Numbered from the stretch's first letter, positions 20,204 through 31,797 are shown. The stretch is 64,000 nucleotides of DNA from Amorphophallus konjac (GCA_022559845.1 CM040121.1:511294566-511358565), one strand, 5' to 3'. The notes: generated by a model from the sequence alone, not told the origin. Program-made: numbers and translations.

Positions 20204-21323
20204 TTCATCATTCTGGATGGCACTTTATACCGTAGATCCTTCTCCGGTCCCCTCCTAAAGTGTATCAGTACTGACGAAGCAAGCCGAGCGATTCAAGAAG
20301 TTCACGAAGGCCTATGCGGAGCGCATCAAGGAGGAAGGTCGTTCGCCAGGATCTTACTTCGGCAGGGTTACTGGTGGCCCACTCTGCAACGCGACTGCTC
20401 GACCTACGTGCAACAATGTGACCGATGCCAATTATTTGGCCACTTGGTCCATCAGCCGGCAACGAGCTCGTCACCCTAGCCGAGCCTTATCCCTTCGCTC
20501 GGTGGGGGATCGACATCCTTGGGCCATTCCCTACGGCCTAGGCCCAGAAGAAGTTCATCATCGTTGCCATCGACTACTTCACCAAGTGGATCGAGGCCGA
20601 AGCTACAGTTAGGATCACCGAGACAGTCGTGTGGAGTTTCATCTGGAAGTCAATCATTTGTCGCTACAGCATCTCCCGGGTGATAGTGAGCGATAATGGT
20701 CAGCAATTTGATTCTCGCTATTTCCGAGACAGATGTGCCGACCTAAACATTCGCAATCACTTCACCTTGGTCGCCCACCCTCAGGCTAACAGGCTGGTCG
20801 AAAATGCCAATAAGACTATCTTAAAAGGCATTAAGACTAGGCTCAGCAAAGCCAAGGGCAGCTGGCTTGAGGAATTTCCGAACGTACTTTGGTCCCACAG
20901 AACGACTCTCAGAACGGCAACCGGTGAGAGTCCCTTTCAGCTGGTGTACGGCACCGAGGCCATGATCTCGTTGGAGATCGGCAATCCCTCCCTCCGAGTC
21001 ATCTGCTTCTCGCCCGAGACAAACGACCAAAAACTGCTCGAAAACCTCGACCTAGCAGATGAAGTCCGAGAGATTGCCAGCATCCATGCAACGGAATATC
21101 AACGCCACCTCACTCGATACTACAACGCCAAAGTCCAAAACAGACACTTCTCAGAAAAGCCGAAGCCTCTCGACCACTTGAGGCGGCGGGCAAGCTATCC
21201 CCTAGTTGGGAAGGCCCCTACCGAGTGGTCAAGATGCTCGGAAAAGGAGCATACCGGCTATCTACTATGGAAGGAGAAATCATCCCTCGGATGTGGAATG
21301 CGAAACGCAAGTTCTATTTTTGA
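20204..21323 (+). pseudogene. pol: Integrase, TAT element
   Basis: The zinc-binding end shows H and C pairs (VHEGLCGAHQGG ... YVQQCDRCQLFG). A frameshift near 20460 leads into the core: WGIDILGPFP, VSDNGQQFDS and QANRLVENANKT supply the D, D and E positions. A stop lies in PFPTA*AQKK. FPNVLWSHRTTLRTATGESPFQLVYG is the typical conserved tail. Another frameshift near 21180 precedes SWEGPYRVV and MWNAKRKFYF, ending at 21321-21323. It would insert element DNA into the host genome; it is dead in this copy. Confidence 0.88.
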
Positions 21324-22547
21324 ACATTTGGCAAGCATACACATGTAAGCAAAATAGAATAAATGACATTCTTCTCTTCTTATTAAATTATGATGTACAT
21401 CAAGTAGGCCGTAGCCGATACAGTATGCATATACAGAAAAGAAAAAATTACATCCCCTGATGCAAGCAGAACGCTCAGCCGACCTAGTAGACGCTCCCAC
21501 GTTCAGCCACTGACTCTGCCTCGTGCAGAAACTGGCTTGGATAAGGGACCACCGGCTTCATTGGTTTGAGAAAGCTCGGAAGAAAAAAGAAAAGAGGGGA
21601 AACAACAAGAAGAAGAGGAAAGGATACAAGAGACGGCCTCCTCTCTGCCAACTCTTTGGAAGGCAGAGAGTGTAGGCACCCCCCAAAGAGTGACAGAAAT
21701 GATAAGAAGGGCAGAAGAGAGAGAAAGAGGCTGTGAGGAGAGGAGGGGAGAAGCACGAAGTGGAGAGGAATCTTGAGAGAGATCCCCTCCAGAGAATGAG
21801 CGGGCAGGGACGAGGAAAGGGGTGCCTGATCCCCCCATCCGTTCACCGTTACGCCCCTCCCCGCAAGCGCCGGCCGGAATTAATAAGAGAAGGCGACGTG
21901 TTTCCACACGTCAAACCCCCTTCTAACCTGTCCGCCGATCGTCGAACCCCCTTCAGACCCAAAGCAGCAAGTTACTCTCTGCCCTCCATCATCTACAGCT
22001 TCATCTTCGAGAGCGTCTTTCATGCTTCAAATGTGACGGCACAACACTTCGTGAAGAAGGAGGGAGGAAAGACTGTCAGGGAAAACCCTAAGTGATGGAG
22101 AGGAAGAGACGCCCTTCAGACCTCTTATAGGCGAAGGGAGGCTATTTGCCTTAATGATTCTCCCCTCGTAAACACGCTAAAGGGACTTCTCCCTACGAAT
22201 GGTCACCTCAGACTCCTCGGCTCTACCCCAGCAGGGCACACAAAGCGGCCAACTATTGAAAGCATGAGAAAACGGAAAAGACACCTTGTCAGACGCCCGC
22301 CCATCCATCATGCAAGATCCTCGCAGAAAGTATCGGCACTTTCCAACTACTGGGATACGCTGGTCAAACAATGGCAACGGCGGTACGAAATAGTTAAGTC
22401 TTCATCATAACGCTACTGCCTTACATTTTCGACCTTCCTTTACACAAAAGAGAAGTTTCTTCTTCAAAAAAGGAAAAACATACAAGGAGGAAAAGTAAAA
22501 CAGATACATCAGGCCTCCGGCCCATCCTGAGGCTCGGAAGAGGAAGG
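21324..22547. other. Spacer between integrase and antisense ORF, TAT element
   Basis: No coding sequence recognised. It is GA-rich on the plus strand around 21580-21780. It would be the 3' UTR of both the sense and antisense transcripts. Confidence 0.5.
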
Positions 22548-25143
22548 CTAGGATGGTCTTCCCCCGGCACCCTCGACGATGGTCGACCGTGGCACTGACC
22601 CCACCGGCGTGGGAATTACCTCGGTTGCGTGCCCTCCTGAGGCATCCGAAGCTGGCGACCCTTCGGACGAAAAGTCCCCCTCATCTCCTTCTTCCGACGA
22701 CGCTGAACTAGAGGAATCGGAGGATGACAAATCTGAGTCATAGCATTGCCCAGACGGAAAATTGATGGTCTCAGATTCCTGCCCCTCCGCGTAGGAGATG
22801 GCCTGGTCGTAGCCTTGCTTGAATCCCTTGCGGATACCAGGGCGAAGTGCTGACTCATAGTAGGGGAGAGCAGCCTCCTTAAGGTCGACCCGGAAGGCCT
22901 CCGAGTATTTGTACTGTTCGAGTGCCTCCGCACCGGCCGACCCCACCCTACCTGCGAGCGCGGACTTCTCCCGCTCCACCTCGGCTAACCTCCGCTCGGC
23001 CTCAGCCATCTGCTTCTCCGCCTCGGCCCAATCAGCCTCGGCCTCCATTCGAAGACGCGCGGCTTCCTCCGCCCGGTCCACCAGCTTGGTGTGCTCAGCC
23101 TCCCACCGGCCATATAGCTCGACGTGGGCCAAGCGTTCCTCCTCCAGAAGCTTGATCTTCCTCTTGAGCGACTCGCGGGCCCGAGCCAGTTGTTCGGAAA
23201 GCGTCCGAGCCTTCACCTGGCTCGCTCTCGCCAGCTCTCTAGCCAAGTAGAGCTCCCGCCGAAGCTCGTCACGCTCCTTGATAAGTAGAGCTACCTTCCT
23301 GTTGGACGCGCCCAGGGCCCAAGCAAGGTCCGCCCGTTTTGACTCCGACCGAGCGTAAGCCTCAGCCAGAGAGGCCCCCATCTGTGCCATGATCAAGCCA
23401 CCCTCCATCACCAACTCGAGGGCCGTGGGCAGGGAGCGCTGCCTGTCTCCTCCCTTCACCACCTTCGCAGCTATGCTGTGACATCTCCGGTACAGAGGGC
23501 CCTGGATGCCTAGCCCATCTAGAGCCGACGGAATAGGGGCCTCCCCTCTGAGCAGCATCCCCTCGGGAGCCCCGCCGATCGGCCAGGATCGAGCCGCTGC
23601 TTCATCCGCCCCTCTTGCCTTGGTCGGTTGGGGCTGCATCGCCGATCCTCGTGACCCCCCAACCTCGACCGGCTCGGCCCCAACGTCGCCACCCGGAGCG
23701 CCGCCTGCCTCGATTGAAGCTCATGTCTCGACCACGGCCCGAGAGTCGCCCGCTTCATCCCCGGCCTCCTAGGCTCCTGCTGAGGGGAGAGCCGGGCCAG
23801 CGCCGCCACCAACCGCAGAAACAGCCCTGGCCTCCTCGGCCCCCTCTTGCTCGGCGGATGGGAGAGACGGCCCGAAAGGGTCGGCCCTATCACGCTCGGA
23901 AGAGGGGAGAGCCGAGCCAGAGTCACCTTCGACCGCGGGGTCGGCCCCGGCCTTCTTGGCACGCTTCCTGGCCTTCACGGTGTCCCGTATCATGCCCTCC
24001 ACGGGATCTTTGCACTTGGGCCCCCGCGGCCTGGAAGACCCTCCCCGGGTCACCCCCTTCCCCTTATCTCGGGCTCGGGAATGACCCTCGGGAGCTCGCG
24101 ACTCATCAGCAGCCAAGTCGTCGCCCAGATCGATCACCTCCCGCTTGATTGAAATCTCCTCCTCCACAGCCGGCCGCCTGCCGTCTGCACGAAAGATGAT
24201 ATGGTCAAGAAGAGGAAAAATGTGGCTTCATCAACCGGCGAGAAGGCTGATTCACAGTGCCCGTACCTGTCAGCCGTAGCCGCTAGAGAAGCCACTGCTC
24301 GATGTTCTTCGGGGTCACCAACTCCTTCGTAGACTGGCGACACTTCAGAAGAATGGCCGCATACTCTTCCACATCCGAAGAGAACTCATCCTGCCTCGGA
24401 GGGATGTTCGGGTGAAAATTGGGGATTACGGGACACCTCCAAGACTCCTCCACCAAAAAAATCCCCACCCAGAAGAACTGAGTCTTCCACCCCTTGTGAG
24501 AAGAGTCATTCACAGCCAAGGAGACGCAACTCCTGTTCCGCCTCGCCTAGATGAAATAGAAGCCCTTCCCGGCCGAAGAATGTGCCTTCAACTCAAAAAA
24601 GTAATGGAAGAGCTCCAAGGAAGGAGGGACCCCGCACTGAAGGCAGAGGATGCGGAAGGCGGAGAGAAGAAGATAAGAGTTGGCCACCAACTGTATGGGA
24701 GCCAACGGGAAAAAATCGAGAAGCTTAAGAACAAAAGAGTCGAAGGGAAGGCGGAACCCTCCCTTTCACGACAGAAGGAAAGAACAGAAATGACCCATAC
24801 GAGAATCCAAGCTCGTCTCGTTCGGGGTGGCCGCGGCACAGTAATACTGATAAGGCAGACGAAACTGGTGCTCCAGCCGCTTCACATCCGCCTCCCCCAG
24901 TTCGCTGCAGTTCAGAGCCGGTGGTATCACCATCGCCCTCGTCTCAGGCTCGCCCTCAAACTCTTCGATCTCCGAACGAAGGTCCACCATGAAATCCGAA
25001 GGGAAACTTGCAGAAGAAGGCGCCTCAGACTCCGAAGACTCAGGAGGAAGGGGAACCTATAGGACTGCCTCCGCGGTTATCTCCGCCAACTCTGCGAACG
25101 CCGATGCAAGCCTCCTCTCTTCCGCCGTATCTCCGCGGCGCAT
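22548..25143 (-). pseudogene. Antisense ORF of TAT element (PF04195-like), with predicted 82-nt intron
   Basis: A minus-strand frame from the ATG at 25143 to the stop at 22548. Exon 1 (25143-24267) carries the domain known as putative gypsy-type transposon protein: FRLPFDSFVLKLLDFF, QLVANSYLLLSAF, CGVPPSLELFHYFFELK, KGFYF, then VNDSSHKGWKTQFFWVG. A GT-AG intron at 24266-24185 restores the frame into DGRRPAVEEEISIKRE. Without it the length is not a multiple of three; with it there are exactly 838 codons. Exon 2 is low-complexity, then a long coiled coil (about 23400-22900) and an acidic Ser-rich tail. Stops near 25058, 24767, 24548, 24284, 23770 and 23722 break it. The function of this family is unknown. 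Confidence 0.75.
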
Positions 25144-25427
25144 CAGAGAGCCCCGAAAGCAAGCACGAAGGAGAGCAAAACCCTAAAACAAAGGGAGTCT
25201 GGAACGACAACAAGCGAACAACGCCTATATCCTCACGCGGAAGGCGGCACGTCGTTCCGACCTCTGAGAAAGGGGGGGGGCCTACAGTTCAAATCCGCCA
25301 GGATTATCATCATTACGGGCACAGGTGACCACGACACGTGGCTTCATAACACTGCCAGATCTCCACCCACCTGAGCCACGCTGATCCAAAACCCTAACGG
25401 CTACTCTTCCAAGCCTGCCAAGGCTCG
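25144..25427. other. Upstream region of the antisense ORF
   Basis: Would hold the promoter of the antisense transcript; no clear TATA box seen. Contains a run of nine G at 25273-25281. Confidence 0.35.
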
Positions 25428-25446
25428 GGAGTAGGAGAGGGACAAG

Positions 25447-26201
25447 TGGAGAGGGGGATTTCTGTAGCCCATCTAAGAGCGGCCGAACCAGGTCTAGCAA
25501 GACCAAATGAGGTCCAGCTCATCTAAGTGACCACCCCGTAGGGCCCACTTAGCATAAAAGCCCAATAAGTTCCCTCGGGATCAAGCACTTCCTCGGCGGC
25601 CATTAGGCTCGGAAGGCCCGAGCGTCAGTCCGATCGGAGGAAGACCCACGCCCGACTCATCCCCCTCGCCAGGATAAGGGCTGGCGCCCCGCGCCCACTC
25701 CGACCGAGCCTCACCCGAGCTATGCCCCTCGCCCGGACAGGGTTGGCACTCTTCATGCTTGGGTCGATCGATGATTGCTTATCCACACTGTCATTGAGAG
25801 CCCTTTATGAGCAGGAGTTTACAAGGCTATAAAGATCCCACGATGAGGACGTAAAGAGCCCACGACGAGGACGTAACTCCCGCCTGAAACTCCTCAGCTT
25901 ACGGGACTCATGAGGCCAGCGCACTATTCAAGCCTGGGACTCCCTCCAACGAAAGGTAAGGCCAACACACGCCTAAAACTCCCTGAGCAGGAACCACTTC
26001 ACCACCTTGGTGGAGAGGGATCTCGTGCATCTCCTTCCTCCTCCCTTCATAACTTCCACCACTGCTCTACTGACTTAGGTATCGGAGGGTTTTCCCCAGG
26101 GAACTATCCCTGGGCCCCCTGATCCGTTTCCCTTCCTTGCAGTTCACTGTTCGGTGATCATCTTCTCCAGCTCAGGACCAGCGCGAGATCGCCCCTCTTC
26201 A
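25447..26201 (+). repeat. 3' LTR of the TAT element
   Basis: 755 bp, the same length as the 5' LTR with about thirty substitutions by eye. It is preceded by a purine tract (GGAGTAGGAGAGGGACAAG, 25428-25446) serving as PPT and followed by TSD GGGGC. Confidence 0.9.
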
Positions 26202-26206
26202 GGGGC

Positions 26207-28280
26207 AGTCTTGACCCGAAATAAAGAGAGTTTTCATGATAAATCTAGCCAAAAAGGGCTATTATCATAGTCAATTTCAATAAATGCAAACTTATGAGAT
26301 AAAGGCATTTCAAGAGAGGCAAAGTCCCCGCAGGGAAAACCCTGGTCGTATGTATGTCAAGGGTCTAAAAATCAAAGGCATAAAGTCCCGGCGCAACAGA
26401 CTACCTCTTTGAGGGGTAATACCTTGGAAGGAATTCGAGTCCTGATATCTCCCATCCTGCATAAGCCTTATCTCCAATTATTCTTCTCTTCTCCCTCCAA
26501 GACCAAGTGTTTCTCGGGTATGGCCTTGGTAGGGGCACTGTTAGCCAAGGGTAGCCGGTCATAGGGCACCATCTCCTCTATACGCCTTGCTTCGTGTAGT
26601 TTTTAGTGAAATGGGAAAGAACGTGGACCCCTAGCCAGTGGTTTAAACATCCTTTGATGCTGCATTAGCAAAGTCAAATCCAAAATTAAAAAAAATGAAT
26701 ATTTCTCAACAAAAATCTTAAAAAAAATCAAATATTCTCAAATTTCAAAAAAATCAAAATATTTTCCAAAAATTCCAAAAAAATGGATATTTTTGAAAAC
26801 TCATAAAAATGTGCATATTTTAAAAAAATCAAAAAATGCATTATATTTTTGATGGTGTTATTTTGTAGGGACACTTCTTTTGCAAGGACCAAGAACTTGG
26901 GATGAGTCCTCTTCTCACCCACATCCTTAATGACTCACATTGATCTCCATGTTTTGCCATTCTGAGCACTCTCGATTATCAGCTCTCTATCCTTCAGAGT
27001 GATTCTTGCTGATTCATGTCAAGTCTGATTATTCCTGTCATTCTGAAATAATTCACTGCCAAATCTCCTTATTACTCTGGCCGCCTCGCGCATCATTCTC
27101 CTACAAGGCATTCTTGCCAATTTTTATCTGGGCATTTTTTATCATTTCAATCCACATCTTTCGACTGATTAGCCAAGTTGGTCCTCCTCATGATGAAATA
27201 ATGCTAAAGCTCTAATGATGAACATGCCTTGCATGCTTTGCCTTACTATGCTATTGATGCTTTAATTCATGCTATTCATGTTATGACTGCTATACTTCAA
27301 TTGCTTTATGCTTCATGATATCTTGGCTAATGAATTTTTGAGCGCAGGAAGAAGCTCTTGGTCCCACCGACTGGGCATCATCATCCAAGTCCCATGGTGC
27401 CATCTCTCAGTTCCCCTCACGCTTATTGCTATCACCATCTCCTCCTGTATGCATTGTACTATATGTTATCTACGCTACTATATTATATCAAGGACCTTGT
27501 GGCTTTGGTAAATCTAGAATTTGAGTTCCCCTTCATCAAAAATAATGATGATTCTAGAGGAATCTTAGTCGCATAGATAGGCCATTGAGTCATCCAAGAC
27601 TGGGGACGATGGTTCCCTTTTGTGAGTTGGTGCGCGGATAAACGGGCTTTGACTTAATATCAGCTCATAAAATTCGTTTCTTGACTCAGTCTTGGCAGCA
27701 TAACAATATTATCCTTGATTGTCTTCTATTTTTAATTTATTTTAATTTTTCCTTTAAACCCAGCATGCATTCATGTAGGACTTTGAATCGACATTGGGAA
27801 AATCATTCTGATAAACTGATTTTAAGAGTCAAACGATCTTAATTTTCCAAGATATGAGATATTCATTACCGAATTGAGTTCTCAGTTTGTCTTGTCGCTG
27901 TTTTGAGCGATTTTATTGAAAACTCCTTTGTTTGGATTCTATCCTCTCTTATTTTAATCTTTTCCTTTGATCCACCTTGACTGCAGCACGTCCACATTGG
28001 CTGGTAACCGCTCTCCAATGGTAAAACTCACAGGTTTGTGACCTGGGGTACTTCCACTGCGCTGGAAGTTGATCATCCTTTTATCTCCTTCGTGCCCGCG
28101 TGCACACTCCCTCCTTTATCCAAACATTGTTACTTTCATTGAACTTCCCGAGATTGCTTCATCTTGAACTTTTGATTCAATTCTCATCAGGTGATGTTGA
28201 TCGCGTGTCTCATCACACCGTGTCATCTACTTTTCAATTCACTCTGCTCCCTTGTAAAACAGACGCCAAGGCGGGGCAAC
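26207..28280 (+). other. 3' interior of element B
   Basis: Non-coding. 26680-26850 is A-rich low complexity with repeated TTTTT.AAAAATC words. 27510-27770 is similar to 58525-58790 (shared words TTCCCCTT, AAAAATAATGATGAT, GATAGGCC, GGATGGTTC and CCCAGCATGCAT), so it is a conserved 3' part of the LARD group. It ends in a purine-rich PPT candidate, CCAAGGCGGGGCAAC, just before the 3' LTR. Confidence 0.6.
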
Positions 28281-29665
28281 TGTAGACACGATAAAATTGA
28301 CATTACTATGAGTACATCTCATATTACATTGTAATGCCCCATTTGACCCTCAAATTGACTTATTTGAGTGGTTCTTCCCATTTTTCTTGAACATTCAGCC
28401 TTTTCTTAATTTTTTAGATTTTTCCTGGGCTTTTCTCGAATTTTTCGGAAATGTTTCTTAAATGCGTCAGACCCTTGGACGCGTTTTAACTGGGCGACTG
28501 GTTGAGTAGACTCCTTTTCTATTTTTGATAATTACCAAATTCTTGAAATTCTTGAAAATGTGTCTGTCCTTATGGATGCTATTTTTTTTCAATTTTGGTA
28601 AATTCTTGAAAACGCGTCTGTCCAAATGGGCGCTATTTCCTTTTTCAATTTTGGTAAATTCCTGAAATTCACGAATACGCGTCTATACAATAGGACGTGA
28701 TTTCCTTTTCCATTTTGATAATTACCAAATTCTTCAAAATTCAAGAATACACGTCTGTTCATCAGGACGCTATTTCCTTTTTCCCACTTCTGTTAATTAC
28801 CAAAATTCTTGAAATTCAATAAACGCGTCTATCCATGTGGACATGGTTTCCTTGTCAATTTTTGGTAATATTCAACTTCCCTAAATAATTCAATAAAAGC
28901 ACGTCCGCCTCCCTCGTCGCCTTTTCATTAACGCGTCCAACATTATAGACGCGTATTTCCTTGCCTAAAATTGATCTTTTTAAATCCATCCAAAATTCGT
29001 AAAATTATTAATTCGCATCCAATTCCCCAGACGCGATTTCTTATTAATTTTGAAAATTTCTAATCTGGCTTGGATTGAGCGACTCTCTGGGTGGACGCCC
29101 ATTTAAAGGGCGACCACGGGGTCTGAGCCATTTCCTCGGAAAGTTCTGTGTCCGACCGTGGCTCCCTCCTTCCTTGTTTTGAGGTCCGCTTCAACTAGGG
29201 AAGTCCTCCGGATGGCCTTCCAAGGCGGGCATGGACTCTTTCTAAGGTTTATCTCCTTCCGTGGATGATTATCCTAGTTATTATCGGATTAACCTCCGAA
29301 TCTCCTTATAAATAGAGCCCTGCGGTTTCATGCAAAAAAGGGATGAACTTCAATAACAGGGGGAGGTGCTGTCGGATTCGTGGCTGGACGAGAAAGTCTT
29401 CTCTACGCATAAGGCTCCATCCCTTCTGAGGCTTCCTCCCGAACGACCATCAAAACTCACACCCTCATAGGAGAATAACAACAGAGGCTTTTCTGCCTCT
29501 ATTCTTCCTCTATGTCTTTCTTTTACAGCATACGTTAATATCTGCATATTACATCATTCTTTCATACCTATCTCAACCACGTTGAGGCTCCACAGTGCAA
29601 CACGTGCACGCACACTTTCACATTATCATTCATCATTTTATCCCCACCCTTTGCATAGGGGTTTA
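28281..29665 (+). repeat. 3' LTR of element B, truncated by A3 insertion
   Basis: 1385 bp matching 7997-9399 of the 5' LTR, including the GCGTC/GACGC units and TATAAATA at 29307-29314. It stops at AGGGGTTTA, where the 5' LTR continues AGGGCCAACACCC. The last five bases, GTTTA (29661-29665), would be the TSD of A3. The remaining 379 bp of this LTR are not in the window. Confidence 0.85.
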
Positions 29666-29832
29666 TGAAGTCCCGCGATCAATGACACCTAAGAGGGGGG
29701 TGAATTGGGTGTATACAAACTTTTAACAAACTTTTTCCCAATTCAAACAAGTGTGAATAATGGCCGAGATGAAATATCGAACTAAATGAAAACTAAGAGA
29801 TCTAATAGAATCTATTGCACTCAACCGATCTT

Positions 29833-29945
29833 AGGTACGATGGCGGAGGTAAGAATTCGGAGATTCGACTCATGCAAGATGTTATCTTCCTGACAAGGTT
29901 TGCCTTGTCGATCCGAACCCACCTTTTTATATACCGAAGAGTTGA
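29833..29945 (-). repeat. TTTGATATAC-type module inside A3 LTR
   Basis: Diverged copy: TACGATGGCGGAGG ... GACTCATGCAAGATG ... TTTATATACC. It contains a perfect 7-bp hairpin, GACAAGG (29892-29898) / CCTTGTC (29903-29909), where other copies have GATAGG/CCTATC or CAGG/CCTG. Confidence 0.6.
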
Positions 29946-30104
29946 TATGAGAATGATAGATTATTCTAAATCTAACTCAACAAGACAATCAAAATAAACT
30001 AAGTGTATGCTGCACAGAATGGGGATAGATTAAAAGGATCAAACCACACAAAAGACAGAGATTTTTAGGTGGTTCGGATGCAATAACGGCAACCTACGTC
30101 CACC

Positions 30105-30238
30105 CCTCACAATATGTGAGGATTCCTACACTATCTTGTAAAGGATTACAAGATCAAAACACCCATACCCACACGTGAGGAGTTCGAAACTCCCACGAAG
30201 GTGAACAAGCACCAAATCACAAAGAGATGTGAAGAAAT

Positions 30239-30333
<95 letters not shown>

Positions 30334-30346
30334 TCTGCGTAGATCC
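30105..30346 (-). repeat. Hairpins and CA microsatellite in A3 leader
   Basis: Perfect inverted repeats CCTCACA/TGTGAGG (30105-30121), ATCTTGTAA/TTACAAGAT (30133-30154), GGAGTT/AACTCC (30179-30193) and GGATCT/AGATCC (30331-30346). Between them is a pure CA/AC tract of about 90 bp at 30241-30330. The stems differ from those in A1 and A2 but the layout is alike. Confidence 0.7.
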
Positions 30347-30660
30347 ACACACACACACAAGTATTCAGATATTACAAGAACACACACTTGAATCTGAAAT
30401 AGAAATCGAATGGAAGACACAAAGAGAAAACTTCATATTCAACCTCCCCCTTAGTTGATGAAGAAGGTTTTTGGATGCAGCTTGATCTCCACTTGACTTG
30501 GAGTTGATCTGCTCCAGATGTGGCTTGAATCACTTGAAGATGGATGAAGAACTTCCTTCTCGGAGCACTGTTCATGGCTACAGTACCAGCACTCTTCTCT
30601 CCTCTTGATAGCCTCCTTGAGCTCTCTTAGATGATTAGGGTTTCTTGCCCCAAATAGATA

Positions 30661-30668
30661 TTTTTATA
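30661..30668 (-). promoter_or_regulatory. TATA box of A3 LTR
   Basis: The minus strand reads TATAAAAA; position relative to the palindrome array matches A1 and A2. Confidence 0.6.
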
Positions 30669-30812
30669 ACTCTTGAATGGTCAAGAGACAAGCTAGGAAC
30701 CAGATCCACAAATCATGAAAAGTTTGGTGGCTTTGGGATTAAACAAATTCAAGAAGAGGGGCTTCCCACGTTGAAAACACAAAGTCAACAATAAGGGCTT
30801 TCGAGGCTGGCG

Positions 30813-30984
30813 GTCGATCGGTAGAGAGGGGGCGGTCGACCGGAATTTTACAGGAATGGGGCTTTTCGTTGCTGGGAAAACCGGTCCACCGATCCTTGCT
30901 GGGCGGTCGACCGCTATTGTAAAAACTGTAGATTTGAGATCCCTGGAAAATTTGGTCAACCGCTCTGTGCCTTTAGGTCGACCG
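30813..30984. promoter_or_regulatory. GGTCGACC palindrome array, A3 LTR
   Basis: Six words: GGTCGATC (about 30813), CGGTCGACCG (30833 and 30904), diverged CCGGTCCACCG (about 30881) and GGTCAACC (about 30953), and AGGTCGACCG (about 30975). They lie 145-320 bp upstream of the TATA box. Confidence 0.65.
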
Positions 30985-31206
30985 AAATCTGGGAATTCTG
31001 CAAAATAGCATGGTTCAGTCCATGAAACATATCCGATCATTTGAAGACTTATGTTTGCACAAAGATACATATAAAATGATCTTGTTTGACCCTCAAATAA
31101 TTCATGCATTTGGGTTTCAATCTCATTTGGAGAAATTCAATCAATTAATCAACCCATTTGTAATTCTGGGGTTTTGTTATCATCAAAATCGTCTGGAGAC
31201 TCAACA

Positions 31207-31797
31207 ATCTCCCCCTTTTTGATGATGATAAAACTCTAAATTACAATAGCCTTGGCATGCCGTAAAGCAAATGTGGAGCTAAGCAAAGGCCGATAAACCA
31301 CAAGGCGAATAAACCAAATACTCGTTCCCTTAGGTGAAACATCACAAGCCATTCAAACCATTCAACACTTTATTTGCCAAATAGATAGGAAATGAAAGGT
31401 AAGAGCCAACCAATTGGGATCAAAACACCAGTTGCATTCAATTCATTACAAGGTTCATTGATGCAAGAGTGAATGCACGACTCTAGACACAAGTGACTAA
31501 ACAAATGCAGAACATACACAATGATCCTCTCATGATCATGCATGCAAACACACAACATATCGACATATATAAATATATAGAACCTGCACTACTACTTCTC
31601 CCCCTTTTGCATCATCAAAGAGGGGAACAGGATAGACGAAGACGGGACCCAACAGATACAAGACGAAAGGACACCAACTGGAGGTAGGAAACTAAAAGAC
31701 GTCCTCATGGGTCATCTGCAGGAGGCAGGGCGTCTGGTGGAGGAAGAGGCACATAGCCAAGCCGCTGTCGATTATCTCCAAGTAGGTGGTCGCGATG
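31207..31797 (-). other. A3 interior between LTR and ORF, with PPTs
   Basis: The PPT next to the LTR reads AAAAAGGGGGAGAT on the minus strand (31207-31220). A second PPT-like word, AAAAGGGGGAGAAG, lies near 31597-31610. No coding sequence. Confidence 0.6.

Larger units (their letters stand above)
15158..26201 (+). mobile_element. Complete TAT-lineage Ty3/gypsy element nested in B
   Basis: 11,044-bp element with two 755-bp LTRs and a 5-bp TSD GGGGC (15153-15157 and 26202-26206). The order is gag, protease, RT, RNase H, a second (archaeal-type) RNase H, integrase, then a long ORF on the opposite strand before the 3' LTR. The second RNase H and the antisense ORF mark the TAT lineage. Gag-pol carries several stops and at least four frameshifts, so this copy is dead. 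Roughly thirty LTR differences by eye (about 4 %) suggest a moderately old insertion. Confidence 0.92.
7997..29665 (+). mobile_element. Element B: large non-autonomous LTR retrotransposon (LARD-like), split by a TAT element
   Basis: The 5' LTR is 7997-9778. The interior is 9779-15157 and 26207-28280. The 3' LTR is 28281-29665, cut off where A3 inserted. Without the nested 11-kb element the interior is about 7.4 kb. The LTR heads match (TGTAGACACG.TAAAATTGACATTA.. at both). No reverse transcriptase, integrase or protease is present; the only long frame is proline-rich. The PBS-like sequence after the 5' LTR resembles that of TAT/Ogre-type gypsy elements, so I infer a non-autonomous Ty3 derivative. 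Confidence 0.8.
29666..31206 (-). repeat. LTR of A3 (3' LTR in element orientation)
   Basis: 1541 bp. It contains in order a copy of the TTTGATATAC module (29833-29945), the conserved box with hairpin CCTCACA/TGTGAGG (30105-30121), further hairpins (30133-30154, 30179-30193, 30331-30346), a long CA repeat, a minus-strand TATA box (30668-30661) and the GGTCGACC palindromes (30813-30984). No gene inside. Confidence 0.85.

Noticed and set aside
22909..24152. Plus-strand ORFs opposite the TAT antisense ORF
   Set aside because: GC-rich shadows of the minus-strand coiled-coil and low-complexity regions.
30126..30458. Several overlapping ORFs of 60-85 aa around 30126-30458
   Set aside because: They are translations of the CA microsatellite (poly Cys-Val or Thr-His).
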